DNA of 64,000 bases from NCBI RefSeq assembly GCF_001428895.1, contig NZ_LMJA01000022.1:271916-335915 (forward strand). The letters run 5' to 3'. Below are positions 26,656 through 34,865 of the stretch, piece by piece (positions within the stretch are counted from its first letter, which is position 1; each line of letters starts with the position of its first letter). Both the position numbers and the translations under genes were made by a program. The notes beneath the pieces are model-generated. The model ran no database searches. It was given only the letters and a program-made list of their open reading frames with translations, and was not told where the DNA came from. This DNA comes from Mycobacterium sp. Root265 (GTDB taxonomy: Bacteria > Actinomycetota > Actinomycetes > Mycobacteriales > Mycobacteriaceae).

Positions 26656-28472
26656 GCCAGCGACTCGACCCAGGCTCGGTGCAGCGCGGCGAACCGGCCG
26701 TCCCTGCTGATCAATTCGGCCGGCGGCCCGTCCTCGACCACCTCGCCGTGTTCGAGCACCAGCACCCGGTCGGCGATCTGCACGGTGGACAGGCGGTGCG
26801 CGATCACCACGGCGGTGCGGTCGGCAAGGACGGTGGCCAGCGCGCGCTGCACCATCCGCTCGCTCGGGACGTCCAGCGATGAGGTCGCCTCGTCGAGGAT
26901 CAGCACCGCCGGGTCGGCAAGGAACGCCCGGGCGAACGCGATGAGCTGACGCTGCCCGGCCGAGAGCCGGCCGCCACGCTTGGCGACGCTGGTCAGATAC
27001 CCCTCGGGCAGCGCGTCGATGAACCGGTCCGCGCCGACCGCGATCGCCGCCTCGCGGACTTCCGCGTCGGTCGCCGACGGCCTGCCGAACCGGATGTTGT
27101 CGGCGACGGTGCCCTCGAACATGAAGTTCTCCTGCGTCACCATCACCACATGCGAGCGCAGATCGGCTTGGGCCATATCGCGAAGATCGGTGCCGTCCAG
27201 CGTCACCGACCCGCTGACCGGGTCGTAGAACCGGGCCAGCAGTTTGACGATGGTGGTCTTGCCCGCGCCGGTGGTGCCGACCAGCGCCACGGTCTGCCCG
27301 GCCGGGATGTCCAGTGTGAGCGACGGCAGCACAGGACGATCCGGCACATACGAGAAGTGCACATCATCGAAGGTGATGTGGCCCTTCACGTCCTGCAGCC
27401 GCACCGGATGCGCCGGGTCCTCGATGTCGGGATCCTCGTCGAGCACACCGGCGATCTTCTCCAGCGCCGCCGACGCGGACTGGAAGGTGTTGAAGAACTG
27501 CGAGATCTCCTGCATGGGTTCGAAGAAGATGCGCAGATACAGCAGGAAAGCGGTCAGGGTGCCCAGCGTCATCTGGTCTTCGAGCACCAGGTAGCCGCCG
27601 TAGAGCAGCACCGCGCCGGTGGTGAGGTTGCCGGTCAGCCGCACCGCCGGCATGAAGACCGCCAGCAGTTTGAAGGCCCGCTCGTTGATCGACTTGTACT
27701 GGTCGGCAACGTCTTCGAAGATCTCCTGGTTGCGGGGTTCGCGGCGGTAGGCCTGCACCGCCTTGATGCCCGTCATGGTCTCGACGAACTGCACGATCAC
27801 CAGCGCCGCGGCCTCACGCACCTTCAGGTAGGTGCGCGAGGACTCGCTGCGGAACCACAGCGTCAGACCCACCAGGATGGGGAACGCGCACAGGCACGCC
27901 AGCCCGAGCCGCCAGTCCAGCACGATCAGCAGCACGGCGGTGCCGAACATGGTCAGCACCGCGGTGATCAGACCGTCGAACCCGGTGGCCAGCATGTCCT
28001 GGATGGCGTCGACATCGTTGGTGGACCGGGCCACCACCCGGCCCGAGGTGTAGCGGTCGTGGAAGGCCACGTCGAGGCGCTGGAAGTGGCGGAACAGCCT
28101 GCGGCGCAGCTCGATCAGGATCTCCTGGCCGATCCGTCCGGACCGGCGCAGGAAGTACAGCCGGCTGGTGGCCTGCAGCAACACCACGCCGCACAGCACT
28201 GCCAGGATCAGGAACAGTTCCCGCGCGGTGCCGCCGGCGACGATCGGCGGGATGCCGTGGTCGATTCCGCGCTGCACCAGCAGCGGCACCGACAGCCGGG
28301 CCGCGTTCTCCAGCACGACGACCACGGCGAGCACCGCGACCACCGACTTGTAGGGCCGCAGCAGCGATCCCAGCAGGGTGCGGGCCTCCCGGCGTCGGGA
28401 GATCGACTCGTCGATGGGCAGGTTCTCGTCGTCGGCCGAGACGGCCTTGCCGCGCCAGTCCGTGGTGCTCAC
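26652..28472 (-). CDS. ABC exporter subunit, membrane and ATPase fused (Rv1272c-like)
   Basis: A 606-residue type IV ABC half-transporter: six membrane helices in about residues 30-330, then an ATPase domain with Walker A GTTGAGKTTIV, signature LSAGQRQL and Walker B AVLILDEATSSLD. The Walker B glutamate is present, so this subunit carries the catalytic site. It starts with GTG inside the stop of the preceding ABC gene (four-base overlap), as expected for two halves of a heterodimer. The pair resembles mycobacterial Rv1273c-Rv1272c, for which lipid or fatty-acid transport has been proposed. Substrate and direction cannot be told from sequence. Confidence 0.9.
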   Translation of the reverse strand: MSTTDWRGKAVSADDENLPIDESISRRREARTLLGSLLRPYKSVVAVLAVVVVLENAARLSVPLLVQRGIDHGIPPIVAGGTARELFLILAVLCGVVLLQATSRLYFLRRSGRIGQEILIELRRRLFRHFQRLDVAFHDRYTSGRVVARSTNDVDAIQDMLATGFDGLITAVLTMFGTAVLLIVLDWRLGLACLCAFPILVGLTLWFRSESSRTYLKVREAAALVIVQFVETMTGIKAVQAYRREPRNQEIFEDVADQYKSINERAFKLLAVFMPAVRLTGNLTTGAVLLYGGYLVLEDQMTLGTLTAFLLYLRIFFEPMQEISQFFNTFQSASAALEKIAGVLDEDPDIEDPAHPVRLQDVKGHITFDDVHFSYVPDRPVLPSLTLDIPAGQTVALVGTTGAGKTTIVKLLARFYDPVSGSVTLDGTDLRDMAQADLRSHVVMVTQENFMFEGTVADNIRFGRPSATDAEVREAAIAVGADRFIDALPEGYLTSVAKRGGRLSAGQRQLIAFARAFLADPAVLILDEATSSLDVPSERMVQRALATVLADRTAVVIAHRLSTVQIADRVLVLEHGEVVEDGPPAELISRDGRFAALHRAWVESLA

Positions 28473-30271
28473 TGGCCTGCCTCCGCCAACTCTTCGTCGG
28501 CGGCCAGCAGATACCGGTATTCCGGCGCGTCGGCCAGCAGCTCGGCGTGCGTACCCACCCGGGTGACGGTTGCCCCAGAAGAACCAACCCTGTCGAGCAG
28601 GGCGACCCGGTCGGCGAGCAGCACCGTCGAGGCGCGGTGGGCCACCACGATGCCGGTGACATCACGCAGCACCCGGCCCAGCGCCTCGGTGACCTCGGCC
28701 TCGGTGTGCACGTCGAGCGCCGACAGGGTGTCGTCGAGCACCAGGATCCGCGGGTCGGCGATGATGGCGCGGGCCAGCGAAAGGCGTTGGCGCTGACCAC
28801 CGGACAGGCTCATGCCCTGCTCGCCGATGCGGGTGTCCAGACCGAACGGCAGCTCGTAGACGAACTCGGCGGCGGCCACGCCGATGGCCTCGGCCAGTTG
28901 CTCCTCGGTCGCGTCCGGATTGCCCAGGCGCAGGTTCTCCGCGACCGACATGGAGAACAGCGTCGGGTCCTCGAAGGCGGTGGCCACGGTGTGGCGCAAC
29001 GCGGGCAGCGACAGCTCACGGATGTCGGTGCCGTCGACCAGGATCGCGCCCTCGCTGACATCGTGCAGCCGGGACAGCAGCGCCGCCAGCACGGATTTGC
29101 CGGATCCGGTCGCACCGACCAGGGCGACGGTCTCCCCGGACTCCACGGCGAGGTTCACGTGCCGCAGCGCCCAGTCGTCGCTGTCCGGGAAGCGGAACCC
29201 GACGTCGACGAGTTCCAGCCGGCCGCCGCGGGGCGCCTGGCCCTCCGGTCCGTCGCTGATCGTGCGGGGCTCGTCGAAGATCTCGACGACGCGGTTGGCC
29301 GCCGTCATCGACTCCTGCGTCATCGACAGCAGGAACCCCAGTGACGCGATCGGCCACACCAGCGACAGCATCATGGTGATGAACGCGACCAGGGTGCCCA
29401 TGGTGACCAGGCCGTGGCCGGCGGCATACGCACCGAATCCGAGCACGATGATCAGCGTGATGTTGGGGATGACCTCCAGCAGCGTCCAGAACTTGGCGGA
29501 CACCCCGACCTTTCGGACCTCGGTGTCGAACAGGCCGGTGACCCGCTCGTCGAAGCCGCGGTAGGCATGGTCCTCGCGGCCGAAGGACTTGATGACCCGC
29601 AGCCCGAGCGCGGATTCCTCGACGTGGGTGGCGACGTTGCCCGCCTGGTCCTGGGACTGCCGGGACAGCAGGGTGAACTGCCGCTGGAAGTGCAGGATCG
29701 TCAGGGTGATCGGCACGATGGCCACCACCACGACGACGCCGAGTGGCCAGTACATCGCCAGCAGGATGGTCGTCACCACGATGATCTGCACGATGTTGAG
29801 CATCAGGAACAGCAGCCCGAAGGACAGGAACTGCCGGATGGCGCTGAGATCGTTCATCACCCGCGACAGCAGCTGCCCGGACTGCCAGTTGCCGTGGAAA
29901 GACATGGGCAGGATCTGCAGCCGCGCGTAGAGATCCTTGCGGATGTCGGCCTCGACGCCCATCGTCGCGCGCGCCACCAGCCAGCGCCGGATGAACCACA
30001 GCACCGCTTCCATGACGAGCAGCGCGGTGGCCGCCAGACCCAGCGTCCACAGGCCCGCGGAGTCCTTCTCGCGCACCGGTCCGTCGATGACGGCCTTGGT
30101 GAGCAGCGGCACCGACACGGTGGCGGCCAGGCTGACGAACGCCGCCACCACCATCGCGATCCAGCGGACCCGGTAGGGCTTCAGGTACGGCAGCAGCCGC
30201 AGGATGTCCGAGGACGACCTGATGCGCCGCGGTGGCGGCGCGATCGCCGGCACCGATCGCAGTCCAGACAT
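28469..30271 (-). CDS. ABC exporter subunit with degenerate Walker B (Rv1273c-like)
   Basis: A 600-residue half-transporter with six membrane helices and an ATPase domain: Walker A GATGSGKSVL, signature LSGGQRQRL, Walker B ILVLDDTLSALD. The catalytic glutamate after the Walker B aspartate is itself aspartate (DD in place of DE), the classic sign of the inactive half in heterodimeric exporters. The start is set at ATG 30271 (MSGLRSVPAIAPPPRR) because a strong ribosome site, GGGGAGGTGG, lies just upstream. The longer open frame before it lacks the family look. It is the first gene of the ABC-ABC-nitrilase operon. Confidence 0.9.
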   Translation of the reverse strand: MSGLRSVPAIAPPPRRIRSSSDILRLLPYLKPYRVRWIAMVVAAFVSLAATVSVPLLTKAVIDGPVREKDSAGLWTLGLAATALLVMEAVLWFIRRWLVARATMGVEADIRKDLYARLQILPMSFHGNWQSGQLLSRVMNDLSAIRQFLSFGLLFLMLNIVQIIVVTTILLAMYWPLGVVVVVAIVPITLTILHFQRQFTLLSRQSQDQAGNVATHVEESALGLRVIKSFGREDHAYRGFDERVTGLFDTEVRKVGVSAKFWTLLEVIPNITLIIVLGFGAYAAGHGLVTMGTLVAFITMMLSLVWPIASLGFLLSMTQESMTAANRVVEIFDEPRTISDGPEGQAPRGGRLELVDVGFRFPDSDDWALRHVNLAVESGETVALVGATGSGKSVLAALLSRLHDVSEGAILVDGTDIRELSLPALRHTVATAFEDPTLFSMSVAENLRLGNPDATEEQLAEAIGVAAAEFVYELPFGLDTRIGEQGMSLSGGQRQRLSLARAIIADPRILVLDDTLSALDVHTEAEVTEALGRVLRDVTGIVVAHRASTVLLADRVALLDRVGSSGATVTRVGTHAELLADAPEYRYLLAADEELAEAGQ

Positions 30272-30374
30272 GCGCAACCACCTCCCCTTGATTTCTAGCG
30301 CATCACACCGACATCCCCCGACATCAAATGTTCCCACGGGCGCCAACCGATTAACTGACCGTAGAACCTCAACA

Positions 30375-31169
30375 ATGGATGAGGTCAAATGTTTCCCCTT
30401 CCGGCCGAGGGGCTACCTCGAAGGCGTGCAGGCCGAGGCGTTGGGAAACCTGGAAGTCTGGGAACGACGAGCCGAGTGGCCACTAGCTGCGGTGGCGCTG
30501 ATCTTTCTCATCACTTACGCCGTCGACGTCCTCGCTCAGCCCAGCGGACCAGCGGCGGAGATCGTCATTTGGACGTCCTGGCTGGTGTTCGCCATCGACT
30601 ACGCAGTCAGGCTGAGCCTGGCCCCCGACCGATGGCATTGGTTCCGCAGCCACCTGTTGGACCTGTCGATCGTCGCGCTGCCGCTGCTCAGGCCGCTACG
30701 GCTGGTGCGGTTGCTGATCCTGATCCAGGTGTTGCAGCGGGCTGCAGGCAGCGCGATCCGCGGCAAGGTGGTGCTCTACACGGTGTCAGGCGCCGTGTTG
30801 CTGGTGTTGGTGGCCTCGCTGGCCGTCCTGGACGCCGAACGCGCAGCGCCGGGGGCGCACGTCACCGACTTCGGCGAGGCGCTGTGGTGGTCGGTGACCA
30901 CCATCACCACCGTCGGTTACGGCGATCTGACTCCGGTCACGACAACCGGCCGGGTGATAGCCGTGCTGTTGATGATCGGCGGCATCACGCTGGTCGGCTC
31001 GATCACCGCGACCCTGGCCTCCTGGATCGTCGAGCGCGTCTCCGATGACCGGGCCGCCGACCACGCAGTGACGACCGGACACATTCGTGAGGTCCTCGAC
31101 GAGATCGAGAAGTTGCGGGCCGAAGTACGGCGGCTCAGTGCCGCGCCGCGCGACAACACCGACGCTTAA
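30375..31169 (+). CDS. Voltage-gated-type potassium channel
   Basis: A 264-residue ion channel. Four hydrophobic segments at about residues 35-140 form a voltage-sensor-like unit; the fourth ([17 protein letters not shown]) carries spaced arginines. The pore follows, with selectivity filter TTVGYGD and flanking helices at about 145-170 and 205-225. The C-terminal 40 residues ([19 protein letters not shown]) should form a coiled coil. The TVGYGD filter selects potassium. Start 30375 is the first ATG giving the family N-terminus; no strong ribosome site is visible. It lies 46 bases upstream of prrA, so the genes may be co-transcribed. Confidence 0.87.
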   Translation: MDEVKCFPFRPRGYLEGVQAEALGNLEVWERRAEWPLAAVALIFLITYAVDVLAQPSGPAAEIVIWTSWLVFAIDYAVRLSLAPDRWHWFRSHLLDLSIVALPLLRPLRLVRLLILIQVLQRAAGSAIRGKVVLYTVSGAVLLVLVASLAVLDAERAAPGAHVTDFGEALWWSVTTITTVGYGDLTPVTTTGRVIAVLLMIGGITLVGSITATLASWIVERVSDDRAADHAVTTGHIREVLDEIEKLRAEVRRLSAAPRDNTDA

Positions 31170-31215
31170 CCCAGCATCCCCCAGCCTGCGACGGCTATCA
31201 GGCAGTATTGGCGTC

Positions 31216-31920
31216 ATGGAAAGTGGTGCCTCGGTCTCGCCTCGGGTTCTCGTCGTCGACGACGATCCCGACGTACTCGCCTCGCTAGAACGTGGCTTGC
31301 GGCTGTCCGGGTTCGAGGTGTCCACCGCCGTCGACGGCGCCGAAGCGTTGCGCAGCGCCACCGAGACCCGCCCGGACGCGATCGTCCTGGACATCAACAT
31401 GCCGGTGCTGGACGGTGTCAGCGTGGTCACCGCGCTGCGCGCCATGGACAACGACGTGCCGGTCTGCGTGCTGTCGGCACGCACCAGCGTCGACGACCGG
31501 GTCGCCGGCCTGGAGGCCGGCGCCGACGACTATCTGGTGAAGCCGTTCGTGCTGCAGGAGCTGGTGGCCCGGGTCAAGGCGCTGCTGCGGCGACGGGGTT
31601 CGACCGCGACGTTCTCCTCGGAGACCATTTCGGTGGGCCCGCTGGAGGTCGACATCCCCGGCCGTCGCGCCCGGGTCAACGGCACCGACGTCGACCTGAC
31701 CAAGCGTGAGTTCGACCTGCTGGCCGTGCTGGCCGAGCACAAGACCGCGGTGCTGTCCCGGGCTCAGCTGCTCGAGCTGGTCTGGGGCTACGACTTCGCC
31801 GCCGACACCAACGTGGTCGACGTGTTCATCGGCTACCTGCGCCGCAAGCTCGAAGCCAACGGCGCACCCCGGCTGCTGCACACCGTGCGCGGTGTGGGCT
31901 TCGTGCTGCGGACCCAGTAG
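31216..31920 (+). CDS. prrA: Response regulator PrrA
   Basis: A 234-residue OmpR-family regulator. The receiver opens with [20 protein letters not shown], the phospho-aspartate lies in [14 protein letters not shown], and the lysine in [13 protein letters not shown]. The winged helix ends [13 protein letters not shown]. Segments such as [20 protein letters not shown] are characteristic of mycobacterial PrrA, an essential regulator linked to respiration, nitrogen and early intracellular adaptation. The length agrees with the M. tuberculosis protein. The ATG at 31216 gives the expected N-terminus [12 protein letters not shown]. prrB begins 15 bases after its stop. Confidence 0.95.
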   Translation: MESGASVSPRVLVVDDDPDVLASLERGLRLSGFEVSTAVDGAEALRSATETRPDAIVLDINMPVLDGVSVVTALRAMDNDVPVCVLSARTSVDDRVAGLEAGADDYLVKPFVLQELVARVKALLRRRGSTATFSSETISVGPLEVDIPGRRARVNGTDVDLTKREFDLLAVLAEHKTAVLSRAQLLELVWGYDFAADTNVVDVFIGYLRRKLEANGAPRLLHTVRGVGFVLRTQ

Positions 31921-31934
31921 TCCAGACTGTCGCC

Positions 31935-33293
31935 GTGGACCTGAACGACCGGCTGTACCGCGCGCTCGGCCTACCCAAGCGCATCCTGTCGCTGCGCACC
32001 ATCGTGGTGGCCGCGGCGCTCGGCGTGGTCGCCACCGTCATCATCATCGGCACCTGGGTGTGGATCGGCATCACCAACGAGCAGTACAGCCAGCTGGACC
32101 GCAGGCTCGATTCGATCAGCAGCCTCGGTGATGTCAGCTCGCTGCTCAGCAGCGCCATGAAAGTCGACGCCGACGCCCCGGAGGGCGATCCCGACCTGGT
32201 GCGGACCGCGCGCATCGGCGGCGCCACCGTGTCGATTCCGGCCGATGTGGTGCTGCCGGAGTTCCCGGACGGTTTCCAGACCACCACCATCAACGGCACC
32301 GAGTACCGGGTCCGGACGTTCACCGCAGGCCAGGCCTCCATTGCGCTCGGCGCGACACTCACCGACACCGAACGCCAGATCAACTCCCAGCACCGCCGGG
32401 TGCTGATCATCAGCGGCGGTGTCATCGGCGGCACCCTGGTGGTCGGCTGGGTCATCTCGGCGGTCATGATCACCCCGTTCCGCCGGCTCGCCCAGCAGGC
32501 CCGTGCCATCAACGCGCAGTCCAATCCGGACGAGGTCAATGTGCGCGGGGTGTGGGAGGCCAGCGAGATCGGCGAGGCCGTGGAAGGCATGCTGGCCCGC
32601 ATCGGCGATGAGCAGCAGCGCACCAAGGCCGCGCTGGAGTCGGCACGCGATTTCGCCGCGGTCGCCTCCCATGAGCTGCGCACCCCGCTGACCGCGATGC
32701 GGACCAACCTCGAAGTGCTCGCCACCCTGGACATGCCCGACGAACAGCGCGTCGAGGTACTCGGCGATGTCATCCGCACCCAGTCCCGCATCGAGGCCAC
32801 CCTCTCGGCCCTGGAACGGCTGGCCCAGGGCCAGCTGTCCACCTCCGATGACCACGCACCGGTCGATCTGACCGAACTGCTGGACCGGGCGGCCCACGAC
32901 GCCATGCGGGTGTATCCGGAGCTGGACGTCTCCCTGGTGCCCGCACCGACGGTGCTGATCCTCGGCCTGGCCGCCGGCCTGCGGTTGGCGGTCGACAATG
33001 CGATCGCCAATGCGGTCAAACACGGCGATGCGAGCCGGGTTCAGCTGTCGGCGGTGAGTTCGCGCGAAGGTGTGGAGATCGCGGTCGACGACGACGGCTG
33101 CGGGATACCCGAAGAGGAACGCACCAAGGTGTTCGAGCGGTTCTCCCGCGGTTCCACGGCGTCGCATTCCGGTTCGGGCCTCGGCCTCGCCCTGGTGGCC
33201 CAGCAGGCCGAACTCCACGGTGGCACAGCCTCGTTGGAGGCCAGTCCGCTGGGCGGGACACGCCTGCTACTGAAGCTGCCGGGCCCGCATTAG
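31935..33293 (+). CDS. prrB: Sensor histidine kinase PrrB
   Basis: A 452-residue membrane kinase: helix one at about residues 22-45, an extracellular loop of about 110 residues, helix two near 155-175 (VLIISGGVIGGTLVVGWVIS), then a HAMP region. The H-box is ASHELRTPLTAMRTNLEV, the N-box DNAIANAVKHG, and the glycine boxes DDDGCGIP and GSGLGLALV. It starts with GTG (VDLNDRLYRALGL). It partners PrrA. Its stop codon overlaps the stop of the convergent arfC gene by four bases, so the Prr and Arf units meet tail to tail with no spacer. Confidence 0.94.
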   Translation: MDLNDRLYRALGLPKRILSLRTIVVAAALGVVATVIIIGTWVWIGITNEQYSQLDRRLDSISSLGDVSSLLSSAMKVDADAPEGDPDLVRTARIGGATVSIPADVVLPEFPDGFQTTTINGTEYRVRTFTAGQASIALGATLTDTERQINSQHRRVLIISGGVIGGTLVVGWVISAVMITPFRRLAQQARAINAQSNPDEVNVRGVWEASEIGEAVEGMLARIGDEQQRTKAALESARDFAAVASHELRTPLTAMRTNLEVLATLDMPDEQRVEVLGDVIRTQSRIEATLSALERLAQGQLSTSDDHAPVDLTELLDRAAHDAMRVYPELDVSLVPAPTVLILGLAAGLRLAVDNAIANAVKHGDASRVQLSAVSSREGVEIAVDDDGCGIPEEERTKVFERFSRGSTASHSGSGLGLALVAQQAELHGGTASLEASPLGGTRLLLKLPGPH

Positions 33294-33370
33294 GGCGTCC
33301 TGCGCAGGGTGAAGGCCAGCGTCACCACGACGCCGAGGAAGAACGACAGCGCCAGCAGGGTCAGGCTCAC
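33290..33370 (-). CDS. arfC: Very short ArfC-like membrane peptide
   Basis: A 26-residue open frame starting with GTG: VSLTLLALSFFLGVVVTLAF then TLRRTP. It is one membrane helix with a positive tail. The GTG overlaps the arfB stop by four bases (GTGA at 33367-33370), strong evidence that it is translated. It matches the start of ArfC of M. tuberculosis (hydrophobic WLAGLAFTLGM-type helix), but that protein goes on for well over 100 residues and this one stops at the helix. Its TAA at 33292-33290 overlaps the prrB stop on the other strand. Confidence 0.7.
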   Translation of the reverse strand: MSLTLLALSFFLGVVVTLAFTLRRTP

Positions 33371-33483
33371 GACGTCTCCTCTTCAGCGGCCGGCTTGACC
33401 AGCAGCACGGTCGCTCCCCAGGCCACCGCCGATCCCAGCACGAACGCCAGCAGGTACCAGAACCACTGCATCACGAATTCCAC
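33367..33483 (-). CDS. arfB: Small membrane protein ArfB
   Basis: A 38-residue protein beginning GTG (VEFVMQWFWYLLAFVLGSAV). It has one membrane helix, then a short tail VKPAAEEETS. It closely follows the pattern of M. tuberculosis ArfB (FVIQWSCYLLAFLGGSAVAW, from memory). The gene begins 10 bases after the arfA stop and its TGA is overlapped by the arfC GTG, keeping the arfABC order. An internal ATG four codons in is a less likely start because the VEFV residues are part of the family N-terminus. Confidence 0.8.
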   Translation of the reverse strand: MEFVMQWFWYLLAFVLGSAVAWGATVLLVKPAAEEETS

Positions 33484-33493
33484 GCAGTCCCCC

Positions 33494-34453
33494 TCAGCTG
33501 ACCGTGATCTCGATACGCCGGTTCTGCTCCCGGCCCGACTCGCTGTCATTGCTCGCGACCGGCTCGGCCGCACCGACCCCCTCAGAAGTCACCAGTCGCG
33601 GGCGCACCCCCCGCGAAATGAGGGCGTCGGCAACAGCTTTCGCCCGGCTGGCACTGACCGAGAGATTGACGGAATCCGAGCCCGCGTCATCGGAGTGACC
33701 GGTGACCGACACCCTGGCATCCGGGCACGCCTGCAACTCGTCGGCCAGTTGGGCGAGCAGCGGTGCCGAACTGTCGGACACCCGCAATCCGTTGGCGTCG
33801 AACTGGATCGGGGTACGGAGCAGACCGGAGACGCTCTGTTGCAGATCCGCGCAGTCACCGGTCAGGCCCGGACTCGTCGGTGCCTGCGGCGGCGCGAGAC
33901 CGGGCGTGATGACCGCGATGTCATCGACCACCGCCAGGTCCGGCCACGCGGACTGCACCGCGTCCTCCACACCGGTGGCGACCGCCTCCGACGGGGCGGT
34001 CCCGGTGAGGACGATATCGCCGCCCTCGATGCTGAACCCGAAGTCCGGCAGCGCCGCGGCGGCGGTCAGCACCGGATCCAGCCCCGCAAGGTCGGTGGCG
34101 GTGATACCGCCGATGACGGTCAGCAGATCGATGACATCGGTGCCCGGTAACAGCGTCCGGGTCCGGTCCAGAGCAAACGTCCGGGACAGCTCGTCGGGCA
34201 CCTGACCGCTGAGCACGACGTCATCGCCGCTGCGCTGCAACGACAGCGGCGCCATCAGCACGGTGGCACGCGCACCGTCGCTGCGGGCCAGGGTGGTCTG
34301 TGTGCTGATCTCGGTGAGCGGCAGCGAATCGTCGGCCTGATTCCACCCGCCCGACCCGATCAGCGCGAGGCCCAGCGGCACCGCGATGAGCGCCGCGAGC
34401 CAACCCGCGCCCGGCGGGCGCCGGTGGAAGCGGCTCGCGCCGGGCGTGGGCAT
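33494..34453 (-). CDS. arfA: OmpATb/ArfA envelope protein
   Basis: A 319-residue protein. It has a proline-rich cytoplasmic start, one membrane helix at about residues 18-36 (WLAALIAVPLGLALIGSGG), a central BON-like region of two repeats (SGQVPDELSRT..., then GDIVLTGTAPSEAVATGVED) and a C-terminal OmpA-like domain from about 205 with VSVTGHSDDAGSD and SASRAKAVADALISRGV, ending NRRIEITVS. The OmpA-like part should bind peptidoglycan. M. tuberculosis OmpATb (about 326 residues) has the same plan and with ArfB/ArfC supports rapid ammonia release at acid pH. The first gene of arfABC. Confidence 0.92.
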   Translation of the reverse strand: MPTPGASRFHRRPPGAGWLAALIAVPLGLALIGSGGWNQADDSLPLTEISTQTTLARSDGARATVLMAPLSLQRSGDDVVLSGQVPDELSRTFALDRTRTLLPGTDVIDLLTVIGGITATDLAGLDPVLTAAAALPDFGFSIEGGDIVLTGTAPSEAVATGVEDAVQSAWPDLAVVDDIAVITPGLAPPQAPTSPGLTGDCADLQQSVSGLLRTPIQFDANGLRVSDSSAPLLAQLADELQACPDARVSVTGHSDDAGSDSVNLSVSASRAKAVADALISRGVRPRLVTSEGVGAAEPVASNDSESGREQNRRIEITVS

Positions 34454-34470
34454 CGTCAGGGTCGCCTGGC

Positions 34471-34833
34471 TCAGCGAGCTGCCAGCAGGTCGATCACGAA
34501 TATGAGCGTCTTACCGGACAACTGGTGTCCGCCACCGGCCGGGCCGTAGGCCAGCTCCGGCGGGATGGTGAGCTTGCGGCGGCCGCCGACACGCATACCG
34601 GGGATACCGTCCTGCCAGCCCTGGATGAGACCGCGCAGCGGGAACGAGATCGCCTCACCGCGGTTCCACGAGCTGTCGAATTCTTCACCGGTGTCGTACT
34701 CGACGCCCAGGTAATGCACCTGCACGGTGCCGCCCGGCACCGCCTCGGTGCCGTCGCCGATCGTCACGTCTTCGATGACCAGTTCGCTGGGTGCGGGGCC
34801 ATCGGGAAATTCAATCTCGGGTTTCGTTGCCAC
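34471..34833 (-). CDS. FKBP-type peptidyl-prolyl isomerase
   Basis: A 120-residue single FKBP domain without a signal peptide, so cytoplasmic. The conserved stretches GGTVQVHYLGVEYDTGEEFDSS, FPLRGLIQGWQDGIPGMRVGGRR and IPPELAYGPAGGG are all present, including the aromatic and aspartate residues of the active site. It should catalyse cis-trans isomerisation of proline bonds. It starts with GTG. A TACGGT hexamer eight bases upstream would fit a leaderless promoter. It is divergent from the FAD oxidoreductase gene, 32 bases away, and 17 bases upstream of arfA on the same strand. Confidence 0.92.
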   Translation of the reverse strand: MATKPEIEFPDGPAPSELVIEDVTIGDGTEAVPGGTVQVHYLGVEYDTGEEFDSSWNRGEAISFPLRGLIQGWQDGIPGMRVGGRRKLTIPPELAYGPAGGGHQLSGKTLIFVIDLLAAR

Positions 34834-34865
34834 GGTTTCATACCGTAGTCGGGCAAACTGGTTTT

